Of a stretch of DNA of 61,890 nt, positions 42,642 to 50,386 are shown piece after piece. A program made the position numbers and the translations under genes. This DNA comes from an uncultured Steroidobacter sp. (GTDB taxonomy: Bacteria > Pseudomonadota > Gammaproteobacteria > Steroidobacterales > Steroidobacteraceae). The number at the start of each line of letters is the position of its first letter. Within the stretch, counting starts at the first letter, position 1. A model generated the notes under the pieces. The model searched no databases. It was not told the origin of the DNA and worked only from the letters and a program-made list of their open reading frames with translations. The stretch lies in NCBI GenBank assembly GCA_938008435.1, contig CALLKK010000020.1:1-61890 (forward strand). Reading direction: 5' to 3'.

Positions 42642-44714
42642 TCACCAAATGCGCACGCGCTCCTCGGGCGGCAGATAGAGCTTGTCCGTCGGCTGCACGT
42701 CGAACGCCTCGTACCACTCGTCCATGTTGCGCACGGCGCCGTTCACCCGGAACGGCGCCGGGCTGTGCGGATCGGACAAGACTTGCATGCGAATCGCTTC
42801 GTCGCGGTACTTGGAGCGCCACACCTGCGCCCACGACAAGAAGAAGCGCTGCACGCCGGTGAGCCCGTCGATGACCGGCGGCTCCTTGCCGCCGAGCGAC
42901 AGTTTGTAGGCATGCAGGGCCATGTTGAGCCCGCCGAGATCGCCGATGTTCTCGCCGATCGTGATCGCACCGTTGACCTTCAGGCCGGGCAGAGCCTCGA
43001 ACTGCGAGTACTGCACGATCAGCTTCTTGGCGCGCTCGCCGAACGCGGCCGAATCAGCCTCGGTCCACCAATCGGTGAGGCTGCCGTCAGCGGCGAACTT
43101 GCGTCCCTGATCGTCGAAACCGTGACCGATCTCGTGGCCGATGACCGCACCGATGGCACCGTAGTTCACCGCGTCGTCCGCATGTGGATCGAAGAACGGC
43201 GGCTGCAGGATCGCGGCCGGAAACACGATCTCGTTGTTGAGCGGGTTGTAATAGGCGTTGACGGTCTGCGGGTTCATGAACCACTCGTCGCGATCGACGG
43301 GCTCGTCGAGACGTGCGATATCGCGCCGCCACTCCCAGAGCTGCGCGCGCATCACATTGCCGATCAGATCGTCACGACGCACTTCGAGATCGGAGTAATC
43401 CTTCCATTTGTTGGGATAACCGATCTTGGGCACGAACGTGCTCAGCTTCTCGAGCGCACGCTTGCGCGTTTCGTCGCCGAGCCACTCGAGCTGAGCGAGC
43501 CGCTCCTTGAGTGCCGCTTGCAGATTGGCAACGAGCGTCTCCATCTTCTGCTTCGACTCGGGCGGGAAGTACTTCTCCACGTACATCTGCCCGACGAGCT
43601 CGCCGAGCCCGGTGTTCGTGTGATCGACCGCGCGCTTCCAGCGCTCGCGCTGCGCCTGCTGACCGCGCAGTACCTGCCCGTAGAACGCAAAGCGCGCATC
43701 GTCGAAGCGCTTCGGCAAGTACGTCGCGTGATCGCTCAGATAGTGGAACGTGAGATAGGACTTGAGCGTGTCGAGCGGAATGTCCTTGAAAAGACGCGCC
43801 GCATCGCGGATCGCCGTAGTCTGCCGCACGATGAAACGCTCCCGCGTCGGAATCTCGAGCGCTTCGAAGAACGCCTGCCAATCGAAGCCCGGCGCGTAGG
43901 CAACGAGCTCCGACTTCGTGTGCGGGTTGTAGTTCGCTTCCGCATCGCGCGTACGTTCGATCGGCCAATAGGCTTTCGCGAGCGCAGTCTCGAACGCCAT
44001 GATCGCCTTGGCTTTCTGTCCGGCACCGTCCACGCCGCCGAGCGTCAGCATCTGCTCGATGTACGCAACGTACTTCTCGCGTACGTCCTTGAGCTTCTCG
44101 TCGTCCTTCAAATAGTAGTCGCGGTTCGGCAGACCGAGGCCGGCTTGCGAGATGTACAACGCATAACGATCCGGCTGCTTGAAGTCGGGCATGACGCTGA
44201 TGCCGAACAGACTGCGATAGCCGACCGACCCGAAGAGCGTCGCAATCTCTTTCTTGTCGCGCGCGTTCTTGATGCGCTCGAGATTCGGTGCGACGGGATC
44301 GAGCCCGGCGGCTTCGATCGCCTCCTCGTCCAGGAAGCTCGCGTAGTAGTCGCCCACCTTCTGCTGGACCGATCCGGCCGGCGCATTGGCAGCACCTGCC
44401 GCCTCGATGAGACCGCGCACTTGCAGCTCGGTCTCGTCGGTGATCTTGGTGAAGACACCGTAAGAAGACTTGTCGGGCGGGATCTCGAATGCCGCGATCC
44501 ACTTGCCGTTGGCGTACGCGAAGAAATCGTCGCCGGGTTTGACGGACGGATCACCCGCATCCAAATCGAGCCCGAACGAACCGATCTGCGCCTTGGGCAC
44601 TTCAACCGGCGGCACGTCCTGTTTCCCCGAGCAACCTACCGCGAGCAACACAGCGGGCATCACGAGCACCGCCTTCTTGAGCCCTGTATACAAGACCCAA
44701 CCTCCGAAGCGCAC
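42642..44714 (-). CDS. M13 family metallopeptidase (neprilysin/PepO-like) lipoprotein
   Basis: 690 residues. The N-terminus has a lipobox (LLAVGC-SG), so it is a membrane-anchored lipoprotein. The M13 N-terminal domain (DPSVKPGDDFFAYANGKWI) and the C-terminal catalytic domain are complete: NEIVFPAAILQPPFF, the zinc motif HEIGHGFDDQG at about 524, the third ligand in ENIGDLGGLNMAL, and the family-typical ending VRIW. Length matches the family. It should cleave oligopeptides outside the cytoplasm. Repeats of the GGACACACACC type lie in the region just upstream. Confidence 0.95.
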   Translation of the reverse strand: MRFGGWVLYTGLKKAVLVMPAVLLAVGCSGKQDVPPVEVPKAQIGSFGLDLDAGDPSVKPGDDFFAYANGKWIAAFEIPPDKSSYGVFTKITDETELQVRGLIEAAGAANAPAGSVQQKVGDYYASFLDEEAIEAAGLDPVAPNLERIKNARDKKEIATLFGSVGYRSLFGISVMPDFKQPDRYALYISQAGLGLPNRDYYLKDDEKLKDVREKYVAYIEQMLTLGGVDGAGQKAKAIMAFETALAKAYWPIERTRDAEANYNPHTKSELVAYAPGFDWQAFFEALEIPTRERFIVRQTTAIRDAARLFKDIPLDTLKSYLTFHYLSDHATYLPKRFDDARFAFYGQVLRGQQAQRERWKRAVDHTNTGLGELVGQMYVEKYFPPESKQKMETLVANLQAALKERLAQLEWLGDETRKRALEKLSTFVPKIGYPNKWKDYSDLEVRRDDLIGNVMRAQLWEWRRDIARLDEPVDRDEWFMNPQTVNAYYNPLNNEIVFPAAILQPPFFDPHADDAVNYGAIGAVIGHEIGHGFDDQGRKFAADGSLTDWWTEADSAAFGERAKKLIVQYSQFEALPGLKVNGAITIGENIGDLGGLNMALHAYKLSLGGKEPPVIDGLTGVQRFFLSWAQVWRSKYRDEAIRMQVLSDPHSPAPFRVNGAVRNMDEWYEAFDVQPTDKLYLPPEERVRIW

Positions 44715-44846
44715 GTAATTGCCCGATCATAAGGGCATCCACGACCGCAAGCGAATACTCGAAAACCCGCGATCTACCCGTGGAGGCAGACCGCGCAAGC
44801 CACGCGACACGCTCGTTCCCGTTCCTCACAACCATCGCCCCCAATC

Positions 44847-45130
44847 GGGGACACGCACCAATCCAGTCAAGGACACACACCAACTAAGCCGGTCTCTCCA
44901 AACGCGCCAAGCGAGCGCCAATAGAGGACACACACCAACTCCCCACCGCCCCGCAACGAATCAGCGAATCGGGGACGAACCGGGGACACACGCCGATTGA
45001 GCGCTCCAATGTGGGACACGCATCAATCACGCCTTAGGACGACCCGTACCTAAGACTGTGCTTGTGCTCGACGGCTCAACAACTCGCATCGGTGTGTGTC
45101 CCAACGCCACCGAAAGGGTGTGTGTCCCGG
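44847..45130. repeat. REP-like short-repeat cluster 1 (seven copies)
   Basis: Seven copies of a degenerate motif, GGACACACACC(A/G)A(T/C)T or its complement, stand within 284 bases. Five read in the GGACACACACC sense (near 44848, 44871, 44926, 44984 and 45014), then two in the complementary GGTGTGTGTCC sense (near 45090 and 45116). Variants have CGC or CAT within the CACAC core. The same motif surrounds the transposase gene 2.5 kb away. The whole 500-base gap 44715-45214 has no gene; besides this cluster it holds only the terminator of the OmpA-family gene. Confidence 0.85.
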
Positions 45131-45163
45131 TTCTTCCGCAACGGCGGGGTCTGAAAAAGAAAA

Positions 45164-45192
45164 GGCCCGGTACCGATGATCGGTACCGGGCC
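45164..45192 (-). terminator. Strong intrinsic terminator of the OmpA-family gene
   Basis: Perfect 13-bp inverted repeat (GGCCCGGTACCGA and its complement) around a 3-nt loop. Read on the minus strand, it is followed by TTTCTTTTTC. It lies 22 bases beyond the stop of the OmpA-family gene. Confidence 0.88.
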
Positions 45193-45214
45193 AGGCTCAG
45201 CAGAGGGGGATGAA

Positions 45215-46309
45215 TTACTGCCCTTCGCCTTCCACCTTCACGTTGCCGGGGTTCTCCAGAACCTTCATGACAACGCGGCGGTTTGCGGCACGACCTTCCG
45301 GAGTCGAGTTATCGGCGATCGGCTGCGATTCGCCGTAACCCTTCGCCGTCAGCTGCGAAGGAGCAACGCCCTGCTCGATCAGATACGCACGCACCGCATC
45401 GGCACGCTTCTGCGACAGCTGCAGGTTGTAGGCGTCGGAACCCGTGCTGTCCGTATGCCCTTGCAGCTCGATCTTCAGGCGCGGGTACTTCTTCAGATCC
45501 GCCGCCACTGCATCGAGCACTTGACGCGAGTCCACCGTCAGCGTCGCGGAGTTCAGCTCGAACCCAACGCCTTCCAGCGTGATCGAGCCTTGCCGCGGGC
45601 AACCGTACGCGTCGACTGCAACGCCAGTGGGCGTATCGGGGCAACGGTCGACCTGATCCAGGACGCCATCGCCGTCGCTGTCGGTCGGCGCCGGCGGCGG
45701 GGGCGGCGGAGGCGGAGTCGGGGCCGGCGGAGGTGCAGCCACAGGTGCCGGTTCAGGAGCGCGCTTCGGCTCACCAAAGGAGAATTGGAAGCCGAGCGTG
45801 CCGATGTAATCGCGCAGCGTGCCTTCCGAACCCGCTTCGCTCCAGCGCACCTTCAGATCCGGACGCAGAGCGAACGTGCCCGAGCCGCTCGGGCTCGACC
45901 AGAGATTCCAGAGAAGACCGACACCCACCTGCCCCATGGCATCGAGCGCGTCGTTGCCGGGGCTCCGATCGGTCGGCGCAACGCCTGCACCGAAGCTGAT
46001 GTACGGCGACACGACGCCGCCGCGATTCGCAACACCCAGCAGATCGAGGGATGCACCGTAGAGGCTGTGATGCCCGGGACCACCAACCACATTGAGCCGC
46101 GACCCATTCAGATTGAGCTCCAGGCTCAACGCGTCGGTCAGATGCTTGCCGATCGCCAATCCATACAACCAATCCTTGTCTTCAAGCGGACGATCGTTGT
46201 CGACGGAGATACCGCCGATCTGCGGTGCCACATACCAATGGCCCACGTTGTCCGCTGCGCCTGCCGCCAAGGGAGCGGCCAGTGCACAAGCCAACGCCAA
46301 GTGCTTCAT
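45215..46309 (-). CDS. OmpA-family outer-membrane protein
   Basis: 364 residues from the ATG at 46309, preceded by AAGGGG and followed by a clear Sec signal (MKHLALACALAAPLAAGA). The frame open to 46474 would run through the regulatory palindrome and into the divergent gene, so it is rejected. An eight-strand barrel (about 20-195, WYVAPQIGGISVDN to GTLGFQFSF) is followed by a proline-rich hinge, a calcium-binding thrombospondin-3-like turn (DSDGDGVLDQVDRCPDTP) and a C-terminal peptidoglycan-binding OmpA domain (LQGHTDSTGSDAYNLQLSQKRA, GYGESQPIADNSTPEGRAANRRV). It is divergent from an HTH regulator that shares its promoter region. Confidence 0.94.
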   Translation of the reverse strand: MKHLALACALAAPLAAGAADNVGHWYVAPQIGGISVDNDRPLEDKDWLYGLAIGKHLTDALSLELNLNGSRLNVVGGPGHHSLYGASLDLLGVANRGGVVSPYISFGAGVAPTDRSPGNDALDAMGQVGVGLLWNLWSSPSGSGTFALRPDLKVRWSEAGSEGTLRDYIGTLGFQFSFGEPKRAPEPAPVAAPPPAPTPPPPPPPPAPTDSDGDGVLDQVDRCPDTPTGVAVDAYGCPRQGSITLEGVGFELNSATLTVDSRQVLDAVAADLKKYPRLKIELQGHTDSTGSDAYNLQLSQKRADAVRAYLIEQGVAPSQLTAKGYGESQPIADNSTPEGRAANRRVVMKVLENPGNVKVEGEGQ

Positions 46310-46407
46310 TTGTACCCCTTCGTGAATGCTTAGTGTTCGCCGCTTGCAACTGCAAGCGGAGGTAATGATCGAGGTCGCCGGAGCCTCTGGCAACGCTGAA
46401 TATTTGA

Positions 46408-46426
46408 GGTACTGAAATTCAGTACC
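46408..46426. promoter_or_regulatory. Palindromic operator between the OmpA-family gene and the HTH regulator
   Basis: GGTACTGAAATTCAGTACC: two 9-bp arms around one base. It lies 35 bases upstream of the regulator start and about 100 bases upstream of the OmpA-family start. On the plus strand it occupies the spacer between TTGAGG (46405-46410) and ATAGAG, a possible promoter for the regulator. A dimeric HTH protein, probably the product of the adjacent gene, would fit this site. Confidence 0.65.
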
Positions 46427-46460
46427 ATAGAGGTCACTACCCGAGCTGGAGAGCCGACGC

Positions 46461-47219
46461 ATGAACGAAACCAAGCAAATGTTGGAAACGCTGAAGCGCT
46501 GCTTGCGCGCTCGGGGCGTGACCTATCGCCGTCTCGGCCAGACCCTCGGCCTCAGCGAATCGTCAGTCAAGCGCTTGTTCTCGGAAGAGACCTTTTCCCT
46601 CGGTCGCCTAGAAAGGGTCTGCCGCGCGCTAGATATGACGATCGCCGATCTCGCTCGGCTTGCGGCGGGCGAGAACGAGCGATCTGCCAGCGCCGCACCG
46701 TCGAGTCTGACGCTCGAGCAGGAACGTATTCTCGCAAATAAACCGTCCCTGCTCGCATGTTTCTATCTATTACTCAACGGACGCTCCATAGTAGAGGTGT
46801 CGCCTCGACTCGGCCTGAGCGCGCGCGCGGCGCGCAATCTCGTCTCGGAGCTTGCTGCGGCTGGACTTCTCAGCATCGAGCGAGGCAACAAGATCGTCGT
46901 GCATGCACGCCTGCCGATCGCGTGGCGCCCTAACGGCCCCGTGCGCAAGCTCTATGAGCGGCAGGTACGTGCGGAATTCTTACAAAGCGACTTTGCAGAG
47001 AAGAACGAAGCGCTCGCGTTTCATTCCGCGGAGCTGTCGCAGGCATCCATGCAGATTCTCTTGCGCAAGATCGACAAGCTCGCCGAGGATTTCGCTGAGC
47101 TCGCGGCGCTCGACGTCAAGCTGCCGCCCAAGGACAAGACCAGCGTCGCCCTGCTCCTCGCGACGCGTCCGTGGGTGTTCTCGATGTTCTCCAACTACCG
47201 CACGCGGGCGGCGCTGTGA
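46461..47219 (+). CDS. HTH (XRE-like) transcriptional regulator
   Basis: 252 residues. The N-terminal 70 residues form a helix-turn-helix domain (MLETLKRCLRARGVTYRRL, LGLSESSVKRLFSEETFSLGRLERVC). A second possible winged helix lies at about 105-155 (SIVEVSPRLGLSARAARNLVSELAAAGLLSIERGNKIVV). The C-terminal part is helical without a known ligand domain. The start ATG follows CTGGAGAGCCG. The palindrome upstream suggests autoregulation and control of the OmpA-family gene. It does not look like a phage repressor because of its length and chromosomal context. Confidence 0.88.
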   Translation: MNETKQMLETLKRCLRARGVTYRRLGQTLGLSESSVKRLFSEETFSLGRLERVCRALDMTIADLARLAAGENERSASAAPSSLTLEQERILANKPSLLACFYLLLNGRSIVEVSPRLGLSARAARNLVSELAAAGLLSIERGNKIVVHARLPIAWRPNGPVRKLYERQVRAEFLQSDFAEKNEALAFHSAELSQASMQILLRKIDKLAEDFAELAALDVKLPPKDKTSVALLLATRPWVFSMFSNYRTRAAL

Positions 47220-47231
47220 GCCTCGCCGATT

Positions 47232-47406
47232 CTGGACACACACCGATTTCGCGCTGCTCGACCGCACACATCATTTCGAGATGTCGAGGACACACACCGA
47301 TTGGCCCGCAGAGGCAACGAATATTGGGTGTGTGTCCCAACAAACGATTTCCCGATTGGCCCGCAGAGGCAACGAATATTGGGTGTGTGTCCCAACAAAC
47401 GATTTC
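47232..47406. repeat. REP-like short-repeat cluster 2, including a perfect 55-bp tandem duplication
   Basis: Four copies of the GGACACACACC/GGTGTGTGTCC motif: two in the first sense (near 47234 and 47288) and two in the other (near 47326 and 47381). The last two sit in a perfect direct repeat of 55 bp, 47297-47351 and 47352-47406, which looks recent. Oppositely oriented copies could pair as long-loop hairpins. The cluster lies just upstream of the REP-associated transposase gene. Confidence 0.88.
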
Positions 47407-47501
47407 ATGGGCGTTTCTCGGAGAACCGACTAGAAATACGCGGCATCGGATCCCTAGCGCAGATGTAGATAGGCGCTGTCTCGGCAAGCGAGAACGGCGT
47501 C

Positions 47502-48485
47502 ATGACCTACGCGAGAAAAACCCTCGTGTCCTTGGCGGACACTCCGTACTACCACGTGGTCACGCGATGCGTGCGTCGCGCATGGCTGTGCGGATTCGAT
47601 GAGTACGCGGGCCGCGACTACTCTCATCGCAAGACCTGGCTGCTCAAACGCCTCGCGGAGCTCGCGACCGTCTTCACGATCGACGTTTGCGCTTATGCCG
47701 TTATGAGCAACCACTATCACTTGGTTGTGCACGTCGACCGCAAGCGCGCAGAGGCGCTCTCCCCGCGCGAAGTCGTCCAGCGATGGACGCGTCTGTTCAA
47801 TGCACCGCCCCTCGTGCAGCGGTGGCTGGATGGCACTGCGTCGGCATCCGAAGCCCAGGTTGTCGAGGCGCTCATCGAGACCTGGCGAGGCCGGTTGTTC
47901 GATCTCAGCTGGTTCATGAAATGCCTAAACGAATACCTCGCTCGCCGCGCGAATGCGGAAGACGAGTGCGACGGGAAATTCTGGCAAGCCCGCTTCCGAT
48001 CGCAGGCATTGCTCGATGAGGCCGGCCTTCTCACTGCGATGGCGTACGTCGATCTCAACCCAGTACGCGCGGGTGTCGCCGCGACGCCGGAGGACTCGGA
48101 GTTCACCTCAATCTACGACCGTATCCGAGCCATACGGCCCATAGCGGCTCGACGGCACACCACGCCCGGCGTGCCGCTGCAGCCATTTCGCTCCTTGAGA
48201 GAAACGAGACCGCAGATTCCGTTCAGCCTCAAGGAATACCTGGCGCTCGTCGATTGGAGCGGTCGGCTGATTAGAAGTGACAAGCCCGGCGCGATCGACA
48301 GGCGCCAGCCTCCGATCATCAAGAGACTGGGCATCAATGAAGGCGCGTGGGACCGCGCCATGCGCCCCCACGGAAATGTCTTCGGCCGCGCCCTCGGAAA
48401 ACTCGATCGATTGCGGCTGCACGCCCGTACGCTTGGCCAAGCGTGGGTTCGCGGGCTCCGGCAAGCCGAGCGCTTGTACGCCTGA
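47502..48485 (+). CDS. REP-associated tyrosine transposase (RAYT, Y1 HUH family)
   Basis: 327 residues. HUH-type features: an opening strand YYHVVTRCVRRAWLCG, the HUH motif in SNHYHLVVHV (about residues 69-77), a candidate catalytic tyrosine in LNEYLARRAN (about 145) and the RAYT signature GKFWQARFRSQALL, followed by AMAYVDLNPVRAG. It is longer than the E. coli enzyme, as in other RAYT subgroups. Clusters of the GGTGTGTGTCC motif lie on both sides (47.2-47.4 and 48.7-48.8 kb). RAYTs are usually domesticated single-copy genes thought to move or maintain REP sequences; the flanking repeats are the natural substrate here. Confidence 0.92.
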   Translation: MTYARKTLVSLADTPYYHVVTRCVRRAWLCGFDEYAGRDYSHRKTWLLKRLAELATVFTIDVCAYAVMSNHYHLVVHVDRKRAEALSPREVVQRWTRLFNAPPLVQRWLDGTASASEAQVVEALIETWRGRLFDLSWFMKCLNEYLARRANAEDECDGKFWQARFRSQALLDEAGLLTAMAYVDLNPVRAGVAATPEDSEFTSIYDRIRAIRPIAARRHTTPGVPLQPFRSLRETRPQIPFSLKEYLALVDWSGRLIRSDKPGAIDRRQPPIIKRLGINEGAWDRAMRPHGNVFGRALGKLDRLRLHARTLGQAWVRGLRQAERLYA

Positions 48486-48671
48486 CCAGGCGCCTCCCGC
48501 ATCTTCTTCACATTCAGTCGCGCGGCGCGCGCCTCTATCTGCAGAGAGCGCTCTAGCGGCCGCGCTCGAGCCGTGCGTCATCAAGGCGGCCGGCCACCGC
48601 TCCGGCAAGAAGAAGTACCGAAGCGCGGTACTTACCGTGTTACTGGACTCGCCGAAACGGCTGCTTCCGGC

Positions 48672-48826
48672 AATCGGTGTGTGTCCCGGAATTTCCGGAC
48701 GGGCGGCTCTCCGCTCGGAGTCGGTGCATGTCCTCCATCTTCGGCCGACGGACGGGCCGGGAGATAGGTGCGTGTCCACAAGTTGGTGTGTGTCCCGGCG
48801 TGCCTGGGTTGGTGTGTGTCCTTGGG
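48672..48826 (+). repeat. REP-like short-repeat cluster 3 (five copies)
   Basis: Five copies in the same sense, consensus GGTGTGTGTCC with variants GGTGCATGTCC and GGTGCGTGTCC (near 48675, 48722, 48766, 48783 and 48810). They lie about 190-340 bases after the transposase stop. Upstream of the transposase gene the motif is mostly in the opposite sense, so the clusters roughly bracket the gene. Confidence 0.85.
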
Positions 48827-48828
48827 AT

Positions 48829-48964
48829 GCCGGGCGCGCTCGCGCCCGGCGGCTTCGCGCGCCGCGCGGCGTGCCGCGATCCGGCACCGGAGCCTCCAAA
48901 CCGCCGCGCCGCGGCGCATCGCTGCCGGCTGCTTGTGCGCTCGCTGCGGCCGGCGAATCGCCGG
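48829..48964. repeat. Cluster of GC-rich palindromes next to repeat cluster 3
   Basis: Three perfect palindromic hairpins: 48829-48850 (10-bp arms, 2-nt loop), 48906-48917 (GCGCCGCGGCGC) and 48950-48964 (CCGGCGA-A-TCGCCGG). The first starts 3 bases after the last GGTGTGTGTCC copy. They could be the structured half of the REP element recognised by the transposase, or act as a terminator. No T tract follows. Confidence 0.6.
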
Positions 48965-49138
48965 CTCATCCATTCCCGCACCGGTTGAGCGCGCATCCGC
49001 CGCACGTCGTCAGCAAGGGTCAAACTGGGGTCGCCCCCGCCAACAAAGCAAGCTAGAATGCGCGCCCCGCCGAGCCCGGCTCGGCCACGACCGCATCGCT
49101 CGGTCTCGCGCACGGAAGCGCAGCAGTGACGCAGGTTT

Positions 49139-49176
49139 GGGCACTCGTAGTGCCCGGTGGCTTGCACTCCGGTGCA
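49139..49176 (+). promoter_or_regulatory. Two tandem hairpins in the leader of the decarboxylase gene
   Basis: GGGCACT-CGT-AGTGCCC at 49139-49155 and TGCAC-TCCG-GTGCA at 49163-49176, with 7 bases between them, about 70 bases before the chosen start. A structured leader in front of a polyamine gene could take part in regulation. No known riboswitch was recognised. Confidence 0.35.
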
Positions 49177-49243
49177 GAACGTTGAACACGGGCCGATCTC
49201 ACGCGCCCACCGGACCGCTATCGCAGCAGACATCCCACGCGAA

Positions 49244-50341
49244 ATGTTCCAGACGCCGTACTACCTCATCGACAAGGCCAAGCTGCGCGCGAATCTCGAG
49301 AAGATCCGCACGGTCCGCGAACGCTCGGGCGCCAAGGTGCTGCTCGCCCTCAAGTGCTTCGCCTCCTGGTCGGTCTTCGACCTGATGCGGGAGTACATGG
49401 ACGGCACGACCTCCTCCTCGCTCTACGAGGTCAAGCTCGGCCGCGAGAAGTTCGGCGGCGAAACGCACGCCTACAGCGTGGCGTACGCCGATCACGAGAT
49501 CGACGCCGTCGTCGCCAACGCCGACAAGATCATCTTCAACTCGATCGGCCAGCTCGAGCGCTTCGCCGATCGCACCGAGAAGCTGCCCCGCGGCCTGCGC
49601 CTGAATCCGCGCGTCAGCAGCTCCTCGTTCGATCTCGCCGATCCGGCCCGCCCGTTCAGCCGCCTCGGCGAATGGGACGTCGCCAAGGTCGAGCGCGTGC
49701 TCGACCGCATCACGGGCTTCATGATCCACAACAACTGCGAGAACGAGGATTTCGACCTCTTCGACCGCCTGCTCGAGCAAGTCGAAGAGCGCTTCGGGCC
49801 GCTGCTCGAGAAAGTCCAGTGGGTTAGCCTCGGCGGCGGCATTCATTTCACGGGCGAGAACTATCCGCTCGAAGCCTTCTGCGCGCGCCTTGCCGAGTTC
49901 TCCAAACGCCACGGCGTTCAGGTCTACCTCGAACCCGGCGAGGCCGCCATCACGAACACGACCACGCTCGAAGTGACCGTGCTCGACACGATGTTCAACG
50001 GCAAGAACCTCGCGATCGTCGACAGCTCGATCGAGGCGCACATGCTCGATCTGCTCGTCTACCGCGAGAGCGCCGAGATCTCGTCGAACGTCGGCCCGCA
50101 CACTTATCTCATCTGCGGTAAGTCGTGCCTTGCCGGCGACATCTTCGGCGAGTTCAACTTCGACCGCCCGCTCAAGGTCGGCGACCGCCTCTCCATCCAG
50201 GACGCGGCCGGCTACACGATCGTGAAGAAGAACTGGTTCAACGGCGTTCGCATGCCGTCCATCGTCGTGCGCGAGCTCGACGGCACTCTGCGCTTGCAGC
50301 GTGAATTCGGTTACGAGGATTACGTGGCGAGTCTCTCGTGA
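49244..50341 (+). CDS. nspC: Carboxynorspermidine/carboxyspermidine decarboxylase
   Basis: 365 residues from ATG 49244, which aligns the N-terminus MFQTPYYLIDKAKLRANL with what I know of the family; a GTG at 49157 would add 29 unlikely residues across the leader hairpins. PLP-dependent enzyme of the alanine-racemase fold. The PLP lysine is about residue 37 in VLLALKCFA. Family markers include YMDGTTSSSLYEVKLG, GGETHAYSVAY, NNCENEDFD, SLGGGIHFTGENYP, YLEPGEAAI and CGKSCLAGD. It decarboxylates carboxy(nor)spermidine to (nor)spermidine in the cytoplasm. The gene is followed 45 bases later by its pathway partner. Confidence 0.95.
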   Translation: MFQTPYYLIDKAKLRANLEKIRTVRERSGAKVLLALKCFASWSVFDLMREYMDGTTSSSLYEVKLGREKFGGETHAYSVAYADHEIDAVVANADKIIFNSIGQLERFADRTEKLPRGLRLNPRVSSSSFDLADPARPFSRLGEWDVAKVERVLDRITGFMIHNNCENEDFDLFDRLLEQVEERFGPLLEKVQWVSLGGGIHFTGENYPLEAFCARLAEFSKRHGVQVYLEPGEAAITNTTTLEVTVLDTMFNGKNLAIVDSSIEAHMLDLLVYRESAEISSNVGPHTYLICGKSCLAGDIFGEFNFDRPLKVGDRLSIQDAAGYTIVKKNWFNGVRMPSIVVRELDGTLRLQREFGYEDYVASLS

Positions 50342-50386
50342 GACTGCCGTTTCGTTGGTCACAGCCGAAGGAGGCTCACACGGGAA

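Larger units (their letters stand above)
48486..49243. other. Long intergenic region: repeat cluster 3, palindromes, nspC leader
   Basis: 758 bases with no convincing gene. From left to right: about 185 bases without recognised structure, repeat cluster 3 (48672-48826), a set of GC palindromes (48829-48964), a TAGAAT hexamer at 49054-49059 that may be a -10 element, and two small hairpins at 49139-49176 ahead of the decarboxylase gene. Open frames crossing the region are low-complexity shadows. Confidence 0.6.

Noticed and set aside
47430..48500. A complete IS200/IS605-type insertion sequence.
   Set aside because: The transposase has the RAYT signature and length, there is no tnpB, and no defined left and right end hairpins at IS200-like distances were found.
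44847..48826. A CRISPR array made of the GGACACACACC repeats.
   Set aside because: The repeat is only about 11-15 bases, spacing is irregular, both orientations occur, and there are no cas genes.
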